From Allacma fusca (Eukaryota; Arthropoda; Collembola; Symphypleona; Sminthuridae), in contig OX359246.1 of NCBI GenBank assembly GCA_947179485.1, forward strand, positions 27,590,001 through 27,654,000: a stretch of DNA of 64,000 nucleotides, given 5' to 3'. Below, one piece after another: positions 24,629 to 34,058 of the stretch (the first letter of the stretch is position 1; every line of letters starts with the position of its first letter). Position numbers and translations under genes: made by a program. The notes beneath the pieces were generated by a model that saw nothing but the letters and a program-made list of their open reading frames with translations, had not been told where the DNA came from and ran no database searches.

Positions 24629-24966
24629 TAGTAAAGATGGTTATGTAGTTTTAATTTTGGAAGAAAATGGAGTAGAAGTAGAGAAGTGCATAAGATAATA
24701 ATAAATTTTCAACTATAGGACAAGCTAGAGAAAATCACACGCGAGGTTGGGACTAGTAACTATGGGCTAGTATATGATCCTGTAGTAAAATCGTTTGAGA
24801 TATCGTCCGCAAATCTGATACTTTTATCTTATAGATTTTACATGTAGGATCCTATACATTCCGAGTGACTGGGGAAGCAAATGCTAAATAACTTACTTTA
24901 AAAGTGGGAGCAATTATTGTGCTTTTGAGAAATTGGAACACAAGGAGATGATTATGTAATGGTTCA

Positions 24967-25290
24967 ATGCTAATAGTTAAGCACTCAGCTGATAGCACCA
25001 TTCATACTGAAATATTGACAGGAAGTGCTCAAGGTGTTACTGTGTTTATACCTCGAATATATTTGATTCCGTCTGACCCTGACCCTTCCCTTTACGTTCA
25101 AAAAAGGCAGTTTCCTATCAGAGTGAGTTTTGTAATGACTACACTAAGAAATTTGATTATTTGGGAATATATAGTTTTTACACGTACAATTATATGTTTT
25201 ATTTTCAAGAGCTATATCAGGAAAGAAAGCTAAAGTCAAATTGCCGTAATCTGTATGTCGCGCTCGGCGGGCCAAACATGCGGCATGGGC
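24967..25290 (+). pseudogene. Decayed Helitron helicase (Pif1-like) C-terminal fragment
   Basis: The translation has EILTGSAQGVTVFIPRIYLI followed by RRQFP-like QKRQFPIRVSFVMTT. This is the signature just before the NKSQGQ motif of Helitron-encoded Pif1-type helicases. After that the frame degrades: traces resembling the YLPxPVFSHGQLYVALSR segment fall in shifted frames to about 25290, with stops. No Rep domain or Helitron ends were seen nearby. A dead remnant. Confidence 0.65.
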
Positions 25291-26794
25291 AGGGTCTTAG
25301 TGGGAAGTCCCTAAGTGCGCTCAACCATGATATTTTCTTGAGTTATTCTAATATTTCAAGTCTTAAATCTCATAATACTTCTAGCGTCTATGTAAGAGTA
25401 TCCCACACTTGTGAGTAATTATCCCTGCTGACAATGAGCAGGGCGTTCTACTAGTCTGTATTATTGGTCAGGAGAGATATCGTATCGTCCAGTCCAAAAA
25501 ATTCTGATCCTAAGTACTATTCTAGGTGTGGTGGCAAGCGGAACAAAGTTCAGCAAAGAAAATAATCAGGGGGTGTTTATCACTGGAGCAAACTCAGGAC
25601 AATTTAATTTAATTTAATTTAAAGGGGTATTAATGTGGCTGGACAAGAGATTGAGTAGATGCACTTGATAGAGTGTGTGTTATTCATAATTTGAGCAAAT
25701 AAAATTATAAGCATACGTGTGTCTGGATTATTCAGCTGAGGAGGTAGCTTCACCCACGCGGCGAAAGTGCCGTTTGAAACTAAGAGGAAAATGAGTGTGA
25801 GTGTGAGAGAGCATAGGTAATATACAGGTAAGTACTTTTATTTACTTTTTATGCTTAACTATAATAACAATGATGAAATAATTATGAGCGTTACTTAACA
25901 GATTATTCCCAGTATACATAAATTGTAAATGTTTGCCTCTAAATATGCAGCCTACATACATTTGCCTACATAATAGTTGAAAATTAAAGCATAATCTATA
26001 ATTTTGCCTACTTTTAGCATACATGTAGGATAACCGCCCAGCTTTGGGTTTACCTCTGGTAAATATCGTGTCCCAAAATTCTGACGATGCTTAAGTATGA
26101 TTTGGGCTCTTATTTAGGATTTGTAGTAATACAAAATGTATTGAAAGTCAACTGTGCAATGATAAATATGTTTTGAAAAGCGACAAAAATGAATGTCATC
26201 GTGCAGCGCAACCACGAGCTGCTTTTGTTAGCCACTCACTAATTTGCTTATTCATTCAAAGATTTGAGGAATAAAGTTGGCTCTTGCTATAACGACACCC
26301 CGAAAGCATAAATTGATTTTCGTGACATTGTAAAGTTTCATTCTAGATTTTTATTTGGATGTTTTCCAGCAATATTGCTGTGGTTGAATAGTTGTATAAC
26401 TTCAAAATTCCACCGAAATCATGACATGGTGACACACACGCAAATATGTATGTGTCAAATTTTTTTCGTGAAATTTTGAATTGTTATTTTTAAAATTCCG
26501 GGAAAGCATACAAATAAGAAGACCAAATAACACTTCAAAATTTAAAGACAAATATAACAGAGACTATCTGTTTTTGCGTATGGCCGACTATATGTACAAT
26601 TACAAACGATTATGCTTATTATAAGCTATTACGCAGATGAAATGCAAATCGCCTTGTCTTTACCATTAAACGAAATTCATTATAAACACAAGACTAATAC
26701 TTCTTGTAATGTATAAAGTCGACTCATTGTCAGTCGCCGATTCTTGTAACACGATTTTACTGTAATACAAAACAAGCGCAGATTAGATCCTTGA
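25291..26794. other. Intergenic left of the BEL element
   Basis: Contains a small (TTTAA)n run near 25601-25622. No gene seen. Confidence 0.5.
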
Positions 26795-27213
26795 TGTTAT
26801 GAGCCTTTGATGATGGATACTGTAATCTTGTAATACTGTAATATGTAAAAATTAAATGTAATACGTAGCGCGCGTAGTCGGTTCGAACCTGCGTTAGGAA
26901 ATACGTTTAACAATCGATATAAGGTAATAATAATAAAAATGCGTATTTTTTTGTAAGGTCTAAGTACGTAGATGAGTCTTAATGAGTCAGTCGGTGTTGA
27001 GTATTTGGAACAAGTAGACATCTTGGTCACTAAAAGCCTTGTAATAAAAATGGTCCTGATAAGTTGTTGAGATCATTGTGACAAGTGAAATTAAAATAAA
27101 CTAGTGTTCTATGTTTGAAAGCATTGGTAAAATCTATTTGATAAATATTATAACTGAATTCGTTTATTCATTCTCGAAGCCCTATGTCCAGGTCGGAATA
27201 GTGGGCTGAGACA
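26795..27213 (+). repeat. 5' LTR of BEL/Pao element
   Basis: 419 bp, TG...CA ends. Directly followed by TTGTGGCGATCCTGCCAGG, the expected place of the tRNA primer-binding site (TGGCGATCCTGCC); I could not assign the tRNA. Confidence 0.93.
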
Positions 27214-27318
27214 TTGTGGCGATCCTGCCAGGATCCATTCCTGCAAACTATAAATACTTTCCAGTGCTATTAAAAGGATCAAATTTGTAGTGTCTGTGAC
27301 GCCAAAGTTTTGGTGAAG

Positions 27319-30300
27319 ATGGAAGCCATCCCAAAAAGACTCAGAGCTTTGCAGAGACGCCAGGTCCAGGCTATGGAAAGGGAAATTTATGAAGCGTCAG
27401 AAACGGAAGAATACGACGCAGATGCAGTACGTGCCAAACTTGAAAGGCTTAATCGTGCTGCTAAAAAAATAGAAGAGCTGGACGACCAGATTATCAATGG
27501 AATGATCGAGTGGGACGAACCAATCGAAGAGGTTGATCAAGAGCAAAATATAATCGGCGAATACCAAGAATTGGTGTATAAGGTCAACACATTTACAAAA
27601 CGATGGTTGGATGGGTCGTCTCTCAGCAACGAGGAAATTGGAACAGATAGTGGGTCGACTCGCGGGGAGAAACGAGTGTCAATAAAGCTTCCTAAGCTTG
27701 AGATGAAGAAATTCTGCGGGAAGCTGGAAGATTGGCTTCCGTGGTGGGCACACTTTCGAAGTATACATGAGTCGACCGAGCTTAGTAAAGTTGAGAAATT
27801 CCAGTACTTAGTACAGAGTCTGGTCGAAGGCACTCGGGCAGCTGAAGCAGTCAATGTTTACCACTGCACTGAAGAAAATTATGACAAGGCCATTAAAGCT
27901 TTAAAGGATCGGTGCGGCAATGAAGAGGCAATAACGGATATGTTAATGCGTGACCTAGTGAAACTGGTGACCTCAAAGCAAACTATATCATTGACGCAAC
28001 TATATGATCAGCTTGAAGGAAAACTTCATTCCTTGGAATCTTTGGGGAGAAAAACAAAATCGGATTGCGATATTATATACCCCATGGTTGAATCGTCGCT
28101 CTCTGAGGAACTGCTGCGTACGTGGAAAAGAGTACAGGATCGTTATCGAACCGACTCAGATGATAAAAATGTGACCAAGCTAGAGCTACTAATGAAGTTT
28201 GTGAAAGAAGAAGCCCAAAGAGAAGACGAAATAACGGTGGCACTCTCCAATGCAAAACAAACTGTCCAAAGCCGGAAGAGAAAGGTGGAAGCAATTGAGA
28301 GTGAAGTTGTCCCAACTGCGGCAGGACTAAGTACAAACACTAGAGTGGTGACGAACAGTACAAAGAAAGCGACAAATAACATCTGTGTATTTTGTGATAA
28401 ACCACATAACAGCAAAGAGTGCTACACAGCTCGCAGAATGAACTTTGAAGAGAAAAGAAAGAAACTGACTCAAACCAAATGCTGTTACTTGTGCTTTCGA
28501 AAAAATCACTTGTCGTTCCATTGCCGAGACAAAAGTCGATGTCAGTCGTGCCTAGGAAGGCACCATGTACTTATGTGCCCAAAATCAAGTAGCAACGATG
28601 ACAATAAAAAACGACGTGCACAAGGACATTCACCTGGCAAGGAATTGAATAACAAAAAGAATGAATCAGGTTTCAAGGACGGGAAGATAACCAGAACAGT
28701 AACAAACTGTTTGAGTGGGTCAAAATCATCCGAATGCCTTGGTGAAATACCCCTGCAGACAGTTAAAGTGAAGCTTACAGGAAGTGATGGATCTTCAAAG
28801 ATTGTAAGAGCAGTTCTAGACTCTGGTGCACAAAAGTCCGCCATTCGCAAAGCTACAGCAGTCGAAATGAAGCTACCCGTATCTCATACGGTACTTTTGG
28901 GTCATTTTCTTTATTCTGGTCATCAGACAAAATTTAAGGAACATGGTGTGCATCGGGTTGAAGTTCGCAGTTTGGATGACAAATTTGCAATGGAGTTGAA
29001 CCTTATTGACGAGAATATCATAGTTATCGGGGTACCAAGTGTAAAGAAAGATGATATTCCAATCGAACTCCGCATGCAACATATAACCTTGACTGATTCG
29101 GATGCGTCCGATGAAATCGAACTCTTGCTTGGTAACGATGTATATGGAAAACTGCTCACGGGAAATGTTCAAAATACAGATTTGGGGTACACGGCAATTG
29201 AAACGAAGTATGGCTGGGTATTGAGCGGAGAAAGAGATCCAGGTCCAAACAATCAGATGGTCGCAACTTCTATGATTGGAAATCTTAGTATACAACAATT
29301 GTGGGATCTTGATGTCATAGGAATACAAGACCCAATAATAACCAAATCAAAGAAGGAAATAGATGAAGATATAAAATCTCATTTTATTCAAAGCGTCAAA
29401 ATTAACGAAGAAGGGCGGTATGAAGTTGAACTACCATGGGTGATGCCGAGATCAAGCATAGCCAACAATTGGGGACAAGCTGTCAAACGCCTTGTATCTA
29501 CAACCAAACGGTTAAAGGAGAGTGGTCATTACGAAATATATGAAGAAGTATTTAAGGATTGGCTCAAGGAAGGTGTTATAGAGCAAGTACCTGACGAGGA
29601 TTTAAACAAATCTGAAGCACACTACCTCCCACATCGAGCTGTTATCCGGGACGATTCCAGTACTACAAAAGTACGACCAGTATTTGATGCTTCATGTAAG
29701 CTAGCAAAGAGCTTGAGTCTCAATGACTGCCTTGCTAAGGGACCAAACCAGTTAGAACTCATTCCGGATATTCTACTTCGATTTAGATGGAAACAAATAG
29801 GTGCAATCGCAGATATAAGGAAAGCTTTCCTTATGATATCTGTGAGTCAACTCGATAGAGACTATCTACGATTTTTATGGTGGGAGAACGACAAGGAGAC
29901 TGTCAAAGTCATGCGTCATCGGAGAGTTGTCTTCGGGGTAAATAGCAGTCCATTTCAGTTAGCCGCCATTATTGAACATCACTTACTAAATAAGGGTACA
30001 GATACAGCCAACCTTCTCCTGAAGTCCTTTTATGTTGACAACTGTGTCATCTCCTTGGAAACTGCAGAGATTTATGAAAGTTTCAAGAGTAAAGCAATAG
30101 AACTCATGGCAGAAGCTAAGATGGATCTGCGGTTGTGGGAGTCTAACCTTGAGTTTCACGAATCGGGAAGCAAAACGAGTAAAGTATTAGGACTAAATTG
30201 GGATCGTGAAGAAGATACTTTGACTCCGAGTTTTAGCAAGATCAAGCCTCCTCAAGCTATCACGAAGAGAACCATGCTGGCTGTATCACATTCTCTGTTC

Positions 30301-32592
30301 GATCCACTTGGTATGTTTACACCTGTGTGCTTGGAGCCAAAGCTGTGTTTGAGGAAGGCTAGTGTTCAAAAGCTCGCTTGGGATGAAGAAGTCCCAACAG
30401 AGATTGCGAGAAAATTTCAGAAATGGTGCCAAGACATTGAACAACTTCAAGATATTAGAATACCCCGTCGCGTATCAGATGTTAATCCTGGGGTGGGAGA
30501 GTGGAAGCTACACATTTTTACTGACGCAAGTCAAGATGCCTATGCGGCTGTGGCTTTCCTGCGAGTCCAAGATGGGAAGGAAGTTACTGTGAGACTAGTC
30601 CAGGCGAAAGCTAGGTTGGCACCCGCAAAAGCGACAATTCCCAGGTTGGAACTATTAGGATGTCTTATTGGAGCGAGGATGGCCAATGGCATCAAGAGTA
30701 GCGTGGATGAGAACTGGCGAACTACGTACTGGACCGACTCAATGACTGCGCTTACTTGGATAAGGAGAAATGATTCGTGGGGTATTTTTGTTAACAACCG
30801 AGTGACAGAAATACGTAAATTAACGAGTATTCAAGATTGGAAGCATGTGTCCGGTATAAATAATCCTGCTGATCTTCCTTCAAGAGGTTGTAATCCTCAG
30901 AAGTTTGCCACTTCAGAGTGGTGGATGGGTCCGACTTGGTTAATGAAACCAGAAAGAGAATGGCCTGGAGAAACTATTCTCCCCAACGAAAACGAAGTCT
31001 TAAGTGAAGTACGGAAGACAGTTGTTAGTGTGTCTTCAACGGTTACGAGGCCGTGGTATCTTCCTACTAACAAATATCGTCGCAACGTCAGGATTCTAGC
31101 CTGGGTTCGACGGTGGAAGATGACACAATGTAGAGAACCTTCATTGGAACCTGAGGAGGTGGAAGCTGCTGAGAAGTTTATGTTGCGTTTGGTGCAACAA
31201 GAAGGTATTTCAAAACTCAAGAACACTGGAGTTGTGTTAGAAAAAAATGCAGACGGGCTACAGTGTGTTAAGCTTAGGATCACCCTTCGAAATGATGTGA
31301 GCACGTTTCTCATGCCTGTATTTTTACCCAAAGAACATGCAATTGTAGAACAAGTTATAATGGCAACACATCTAGAGAATAGCCATGCAGGGCCGCAGAC
31401 TGTTGCAATGAAGATCAGGGAGAGGTTCTGGATCCCGAACTCTAAGAAAGTCATATACAAAGCCCTTTCACGATGTGTTATCTGTAAGAGATACGGCGGA
31501 AAATCCTTAACTTGTGAAGAACCACCATTGCCCAAGGAAAAAGTTCAGGCAAATAAAGTTTTCGAAACCACGGGGATAGATCTAGGAGGACCACTGTTTC
31601 TCAATGATGGATCAAAGGCCTATTTTGCCCTATTCACTTGCGCAGTGTACCGTGCGATCCACTTGGAGATGTTGATTTCTCTTTCAACGGTAGCTTTTAT
31701 TCAAGCAATGCGACGGTTCATTGCAAGGAGGGGCCGACCAACAATCGTGTATAGTGACCAAGGAACAAATTTTAAAGGATGTGAAAATTTGATGAATGAA
31801 TTAGATTGGGGAAGAATTAAGAATGAAGTTGGAGTCGAAAGAATCAAGTGGCGATTCAATCCCGCCACTGCTTCCTGGTGGGGAGGATGGTGGGAGCGCT
31901 TAATTGGACTTGTCAAGAAGATAATGAGACGAATATTTGGAAAGAATAAGCTGAATCGGGATGAACTGGAGACAAGTCTTTGTGACATTGAAGCTGTGAT
32001 CAATTCTCGTCCACTGACTTACGTCAGTGAGGACTCGGGAGAATTGTTTCCACTGACACCAGCTATGTTCATGTCGGACGTAGTGGAGATAAGAGTCCCG
32101 GATCTAGATGAAATGGAACGAGACAAGTTTCAGCGCCGCTATCGTTATCGTCAACGACTGAAAGATGATTTGAGATCACGATTCCGGAACGAGTATCTAG
32201 CTAATCTGATTCACCATTCGAGGCGATTAGGTCGCACGGAGTTAAAAGTGGGAGAGGTGGTGTTGATAGGCTCCGATAACCGGAAAAGATTGGACTGGCC
32301 ACTCGCAAGGGTTGTGGAGAAAATTCCTGGCAGGGATGGGGTTTGCCGACTGGTCAAACTCAAGACTCAAAAAGGTGAGATATTGAGGCCTATTCAACGA
32401 ATTTTTCCATTGGAAATCGAGTCTATTCCAGTTGGATCAAATATTCCTGAGAAAATTATCCAGCAACCAGAAGAGTTGGACCAAATGACTCCGGAAAACA
32501 AAAACGTGGAGACAAGGACCAGAGGTGGGAGAATTGTTCGAGCTCCGCAACGGCTTACATATATGTTAGCGGGATGGAGACTCATCGAATGA
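27319..32592 (+). CDS. BEL/Pao Gag-Pol polyprotein
   Basis: The frame is open from 27310, but the first ATG is 27319 (1757 aa). Domains in order: DUF1759-type Gag near residues 120-300; Cys/His knuckles about 354-425 (CVFCDKPHNSKEC, CCYLCFRKNHLSFHC); an aspartic protease with LDSGAQ near 500; reverse transcriptase with FYVDNC near 904 (YVDN in place of YVDD, from my knowledge also seen in other BEL/Pao elements); RNase H with FTDAS near 1067; integrase zinc-binding H-H-C-C near 1350-1395 and catalytic D, D, E in GIDLGG, YSDQGTNF and WWERLIG (about 1420, 1478, 1524); and a C-terminal DUF5641-like region. No envelope gene. It encodes copy and insertion of the element. Confidence 0.93.
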   Translation: MEAIPKRLRALQRRQVQAMEREIYEASETEEYDADAVRAKLERLNRAAKKIEELDDQIINGMIEWDEPIEEVDQEQNIIGEYQELVYKVNTFTKRWLDGSSLSNEEIGTDSGSTRGEKRVSIKLPKLEMKKFCGKLEDWLPWWAHFRSIHESTELSKVEKFQYLVQSLVEGTRAAEAVNVYHCTEENYDKAIKALKDRCGNEEAITDMLMRDLVKLVTSKQTISLTQLYDQLEGKLHSLESLGRKTKSDCDIIYPMVESSLSEELLRTWKRVQDRYRTDSDDKNVTKLELLMKFVKEEAQREDEITVALSNAKQTVQSRKRKVEAIESEVVPTAAGLSTNTRVVTNSTKKATNNICVFCDKPHNSKECYTARRMNFEEKRKKLTQTKCCYLCFRKNHLSFHCRDKSRCQSCLGRHHVLMCPKSSSNDDNKKRRAQGHSPGKELNNKKNESGFKDGKITRTVTNCLSGSKSSECLGEIPLQTVKVKLTGSDGSSKIVRAVLDSGAQKSAIRKATAVEMKLPVSHTVLLGHFLYSGHQTKFKEHGVHRVEVRSLDDKFAMELNLIDENIIVIGVPSVKKDDIPIELRMQHITLTDSDASDEIELLLGNDVYGKLLTGNVQNTDLGYTAIETKYGWVLSGERDPGPNNQMVATSMIGNLSIQQLWDLDVIGIQDPIITKSKKEIDEDIKSHFIQSVKINEEGRYEVELPWVMPRSSIANNWGQAVKRLVSTTKRLKESGHYEIYEEVFKDWLKEGVIEQVPDEDLNKSEAHYLPHRAVIRDDSSTTKVRPVFDASCKLAKSLSLNDCLAKGPNQLELIPDILLRFRWKQIGAIADIRKAFLMISVSQLDRDYLRFLWWENDKETVKVMRHRRVVFGVNSSPFQLAAIIEHHLLNKGTDTANLLLKSFYVDNCVISLETAEIYESFKSKAIELMAEAKMDLRLWESNLEFHESGSKTSKVLGLNWDREEDTLTPSFSKIKPPQAITKRTMLAVSHSLFDPLGMFTPVCLEPKLCLRKASVQKLAWDEEVPTEIARKFQKWCQDIEQLQDIRIPRRVSDVNPGVGEWKLHIFTDASQDAYAAVAFLRVQDGKEVTVRLVQAKARLAPAKATIPRLELLGCLIGARMANGIKSSVDENWRTTYWTDSMTALTWIRRNDSWGIFVNNRVTEIRKLTSIQDWKHVSGINNPADLPSRGCNPQKFATSEWWMGPTWLMKPEREWPGETILPNENEVLSEVRKTVVSVSSTVTRPWYLPTNKYRRNVRILAWVRRWKMTQCREPSLEPEEVEAAEKFMLRLVQQEGISKLKNTGVVLEKNADGLQCVKLRITLRNDVSTFLMPVFLPKEHAIVEQVIMATHLENSHAGPQTVAMKIRERFWIPNSKKVIYKALSRCVICKRYGGKSLTCEEPPLPKEKVQANKVFETTGIDLGGPLFLNDGSKAYFALFTCAVYRAIHLEMLISLSTVAFIQAMRRFIARRGRPTIVYSDQGTNFKGCENLMNELDWGRIKNEVGVERIKWRFNPATASWWGGWWERLIGLVKKIMRRIFGKNKLNRDELETSLCDIEAVINSRPLTYVSEDSGELFPLTPAMFMSDVVEIRVPDLDEMERDKFQRRYRYRQRLKDDLRSRFRNEYLANLIHHSRRLGRTELKVGEVVLIGSDNRKRLDWPLARVVEKIPGRDGVCRLVKLKTQKGEILRPIQRIFPLEIESIPVGSNIPEKIIQQPEELDQMTPENKNVETRTRGGRIVRAPQRLTYMLAGWRLIE

Positions 32593-32683
32593 TCCTGCTC
32601 TTTCACATATTGGATCAAAAGGAATTGGAGATAATCATCAAAGAGTTAAATTGTGACTATAGCACAATTTAGGTGGGAGTATA

Positions 32684-33101
32684 TGTTATGAGCCTTTGAT
32701 GATGGATACTGTAATCTTGTAATACTGTAATATGTAAAAATTAAATGTAATACGTAGCGCGCGTAGTCGGTTCGAACCTGCGTTAGGAAATACGTTTAAC
32801 AATCGATATAAGGTAATAATAATAAAAATGCGTATTTTTTGTAAGGTCTAAGTACGTAGATGAGTCTTAATGAGTCAGTCGGTGTTGAGTATTTGGAACA
32901 AGTAGACATCTTGGTCACTAAAAGCCTTGTAATAAAAATGGTCCTGATAAGTTGTTGAGATCATTGTGACAAGTGAAATTAAAATAAACTAGTGTTCTAT
33001 GTTTGAAAGCATTGGTAAAATCTATTTGATAAATATTATAACTGAATTCGTTTATTCATTCTCGAAGCCCTATGTCCAGGTCGGAATAGTGGGCTGAGAC
33101 A
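32684..33101 (+). repeat. 3' LTR of BEL/Pao element
   Basis: 418 bp, matching the 5' LTR apart from one T. Preceded by a purine-rich stretch AGGTGGGAG that would serve as polypurine tract. Confidence 0.93.
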
Positions 33102-33106
33102 CTTGA

Positions 33107-34058
33107 TAATGTGCTGAATGTGGAGCCGATCAACTACTGCCCCACAACGCGTGCGAACAAAATTGTGTCCGTGATCTTCTGCAAAACGAGTTCTAAAATC
33201 TCTCGCCGCATTCAAACGGAACAAAAGTATTCAGTGAAATATTAATATAATAATGGTGAACGTGAACTTTGACCCCTCGTATTTCCGAGTTTAATTTTCC
33301 GCACTAAAATTCTTCTGAGGTTTGTGATGTACATACTGAACTCGCTTTATGTAACAACGTTTATTGAAATTTAAAATTAGTTAAGTATAATTACTCATAG
33401 TAAGTTCATATCGATAATTTGATTACGTTTAAATCAGACTGTGAATAGTTCAATTCATAAACGAAATACTTTCGGTACATCCAGAAGAATGTACGTATTC
33501 ATTAAATGGAAAATGGAAATCCTCTAAACGAAATTAGCATTAAATAGCATGTGTAAGCGTAAGTATACTGTTCCTTTTCATTTTTACATCTGACTCGTGA
33601 ACAGTCCGTTTCGCGAAAATCGTTTTTTTTTTAAATTGTCGTAAACATTAATGTCTTCCCAACTTTTAAAAAATGCATACATGGATTAATTATGAATTTT
33701 ATAAAATAACTCCTTTCTGACTAATTTTTCTGCAATTATTCGCCAAAATTAAGTTATGTAGCTAGCAAATTGAAATGCATACATATGTACATGTTATAAA
33801 TTATTATTATGTAGTCATTATTATAGAATTGTTACATTGTATATTATTATTAAAATTTATTAGTCATGCTAAATCCCATTCAATAAGGCCGAGTATGTAG
33901 TATTTGCCGAATCCAATTTATTCAAACAATTAGAACTGTTCTAATCAATTTATACTATTGTATAACTATTTTTTATCGACCAAATTACATAGCCGAACCT
34001 GTCTATAAGACGTTATGTACCTCTGCATAAATCTATTTATTAGTGTGAATATTTGCAG
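33107..34058. other. Intergenic, 3' of FAS-like B
   Basis: No gene. TTTATT at 34036-34041 gives AATAAA on the - strand 18 bases past the stop of FAS-like B. Confidence 0.5.

Larger units (their letters stand above)
21560..24962. other. Intergenic with small repeats
   Basis: No gene recognised. It contains the tandem repeat at 22759-22990, a dispersed repeat at 24278-24413 and a long perfect hairpin at 24556-24628, listed separately. Confidence 0.5.
26795..33101 (+). mobile_element. Complete BEL/Pao LTR retrotransposon (6307 bp)
   Basis: Two LTRs of 419 and 418 bp, one uninterrupted gag-pol frame, and a 5-bp target duplication CTTGA at 26790-26794 and 33102-33106. The LTRs begin TGTTATG and end GAGACA. 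The only difference I found between them is one T in a poly-T run (T7 versus T6). It sits between the two FAS-like genes. Both the LTR match and the intact frame say it inserted recently and may still be active. Confidence 0.95.

Noticed and set aside
26878-26895. GGTTCGAAC box resembling a tRNA T-arm
   Set aside because: It lies in the BEL LTR (again in the 3' LTR) and no cloverleaf can be drawn around it.
28143-28415. Antisense open frames across the BEL gag-pol region
   Set aside because: They lie opposite a long conserved coding frame, have no domains and are explained as shadows.
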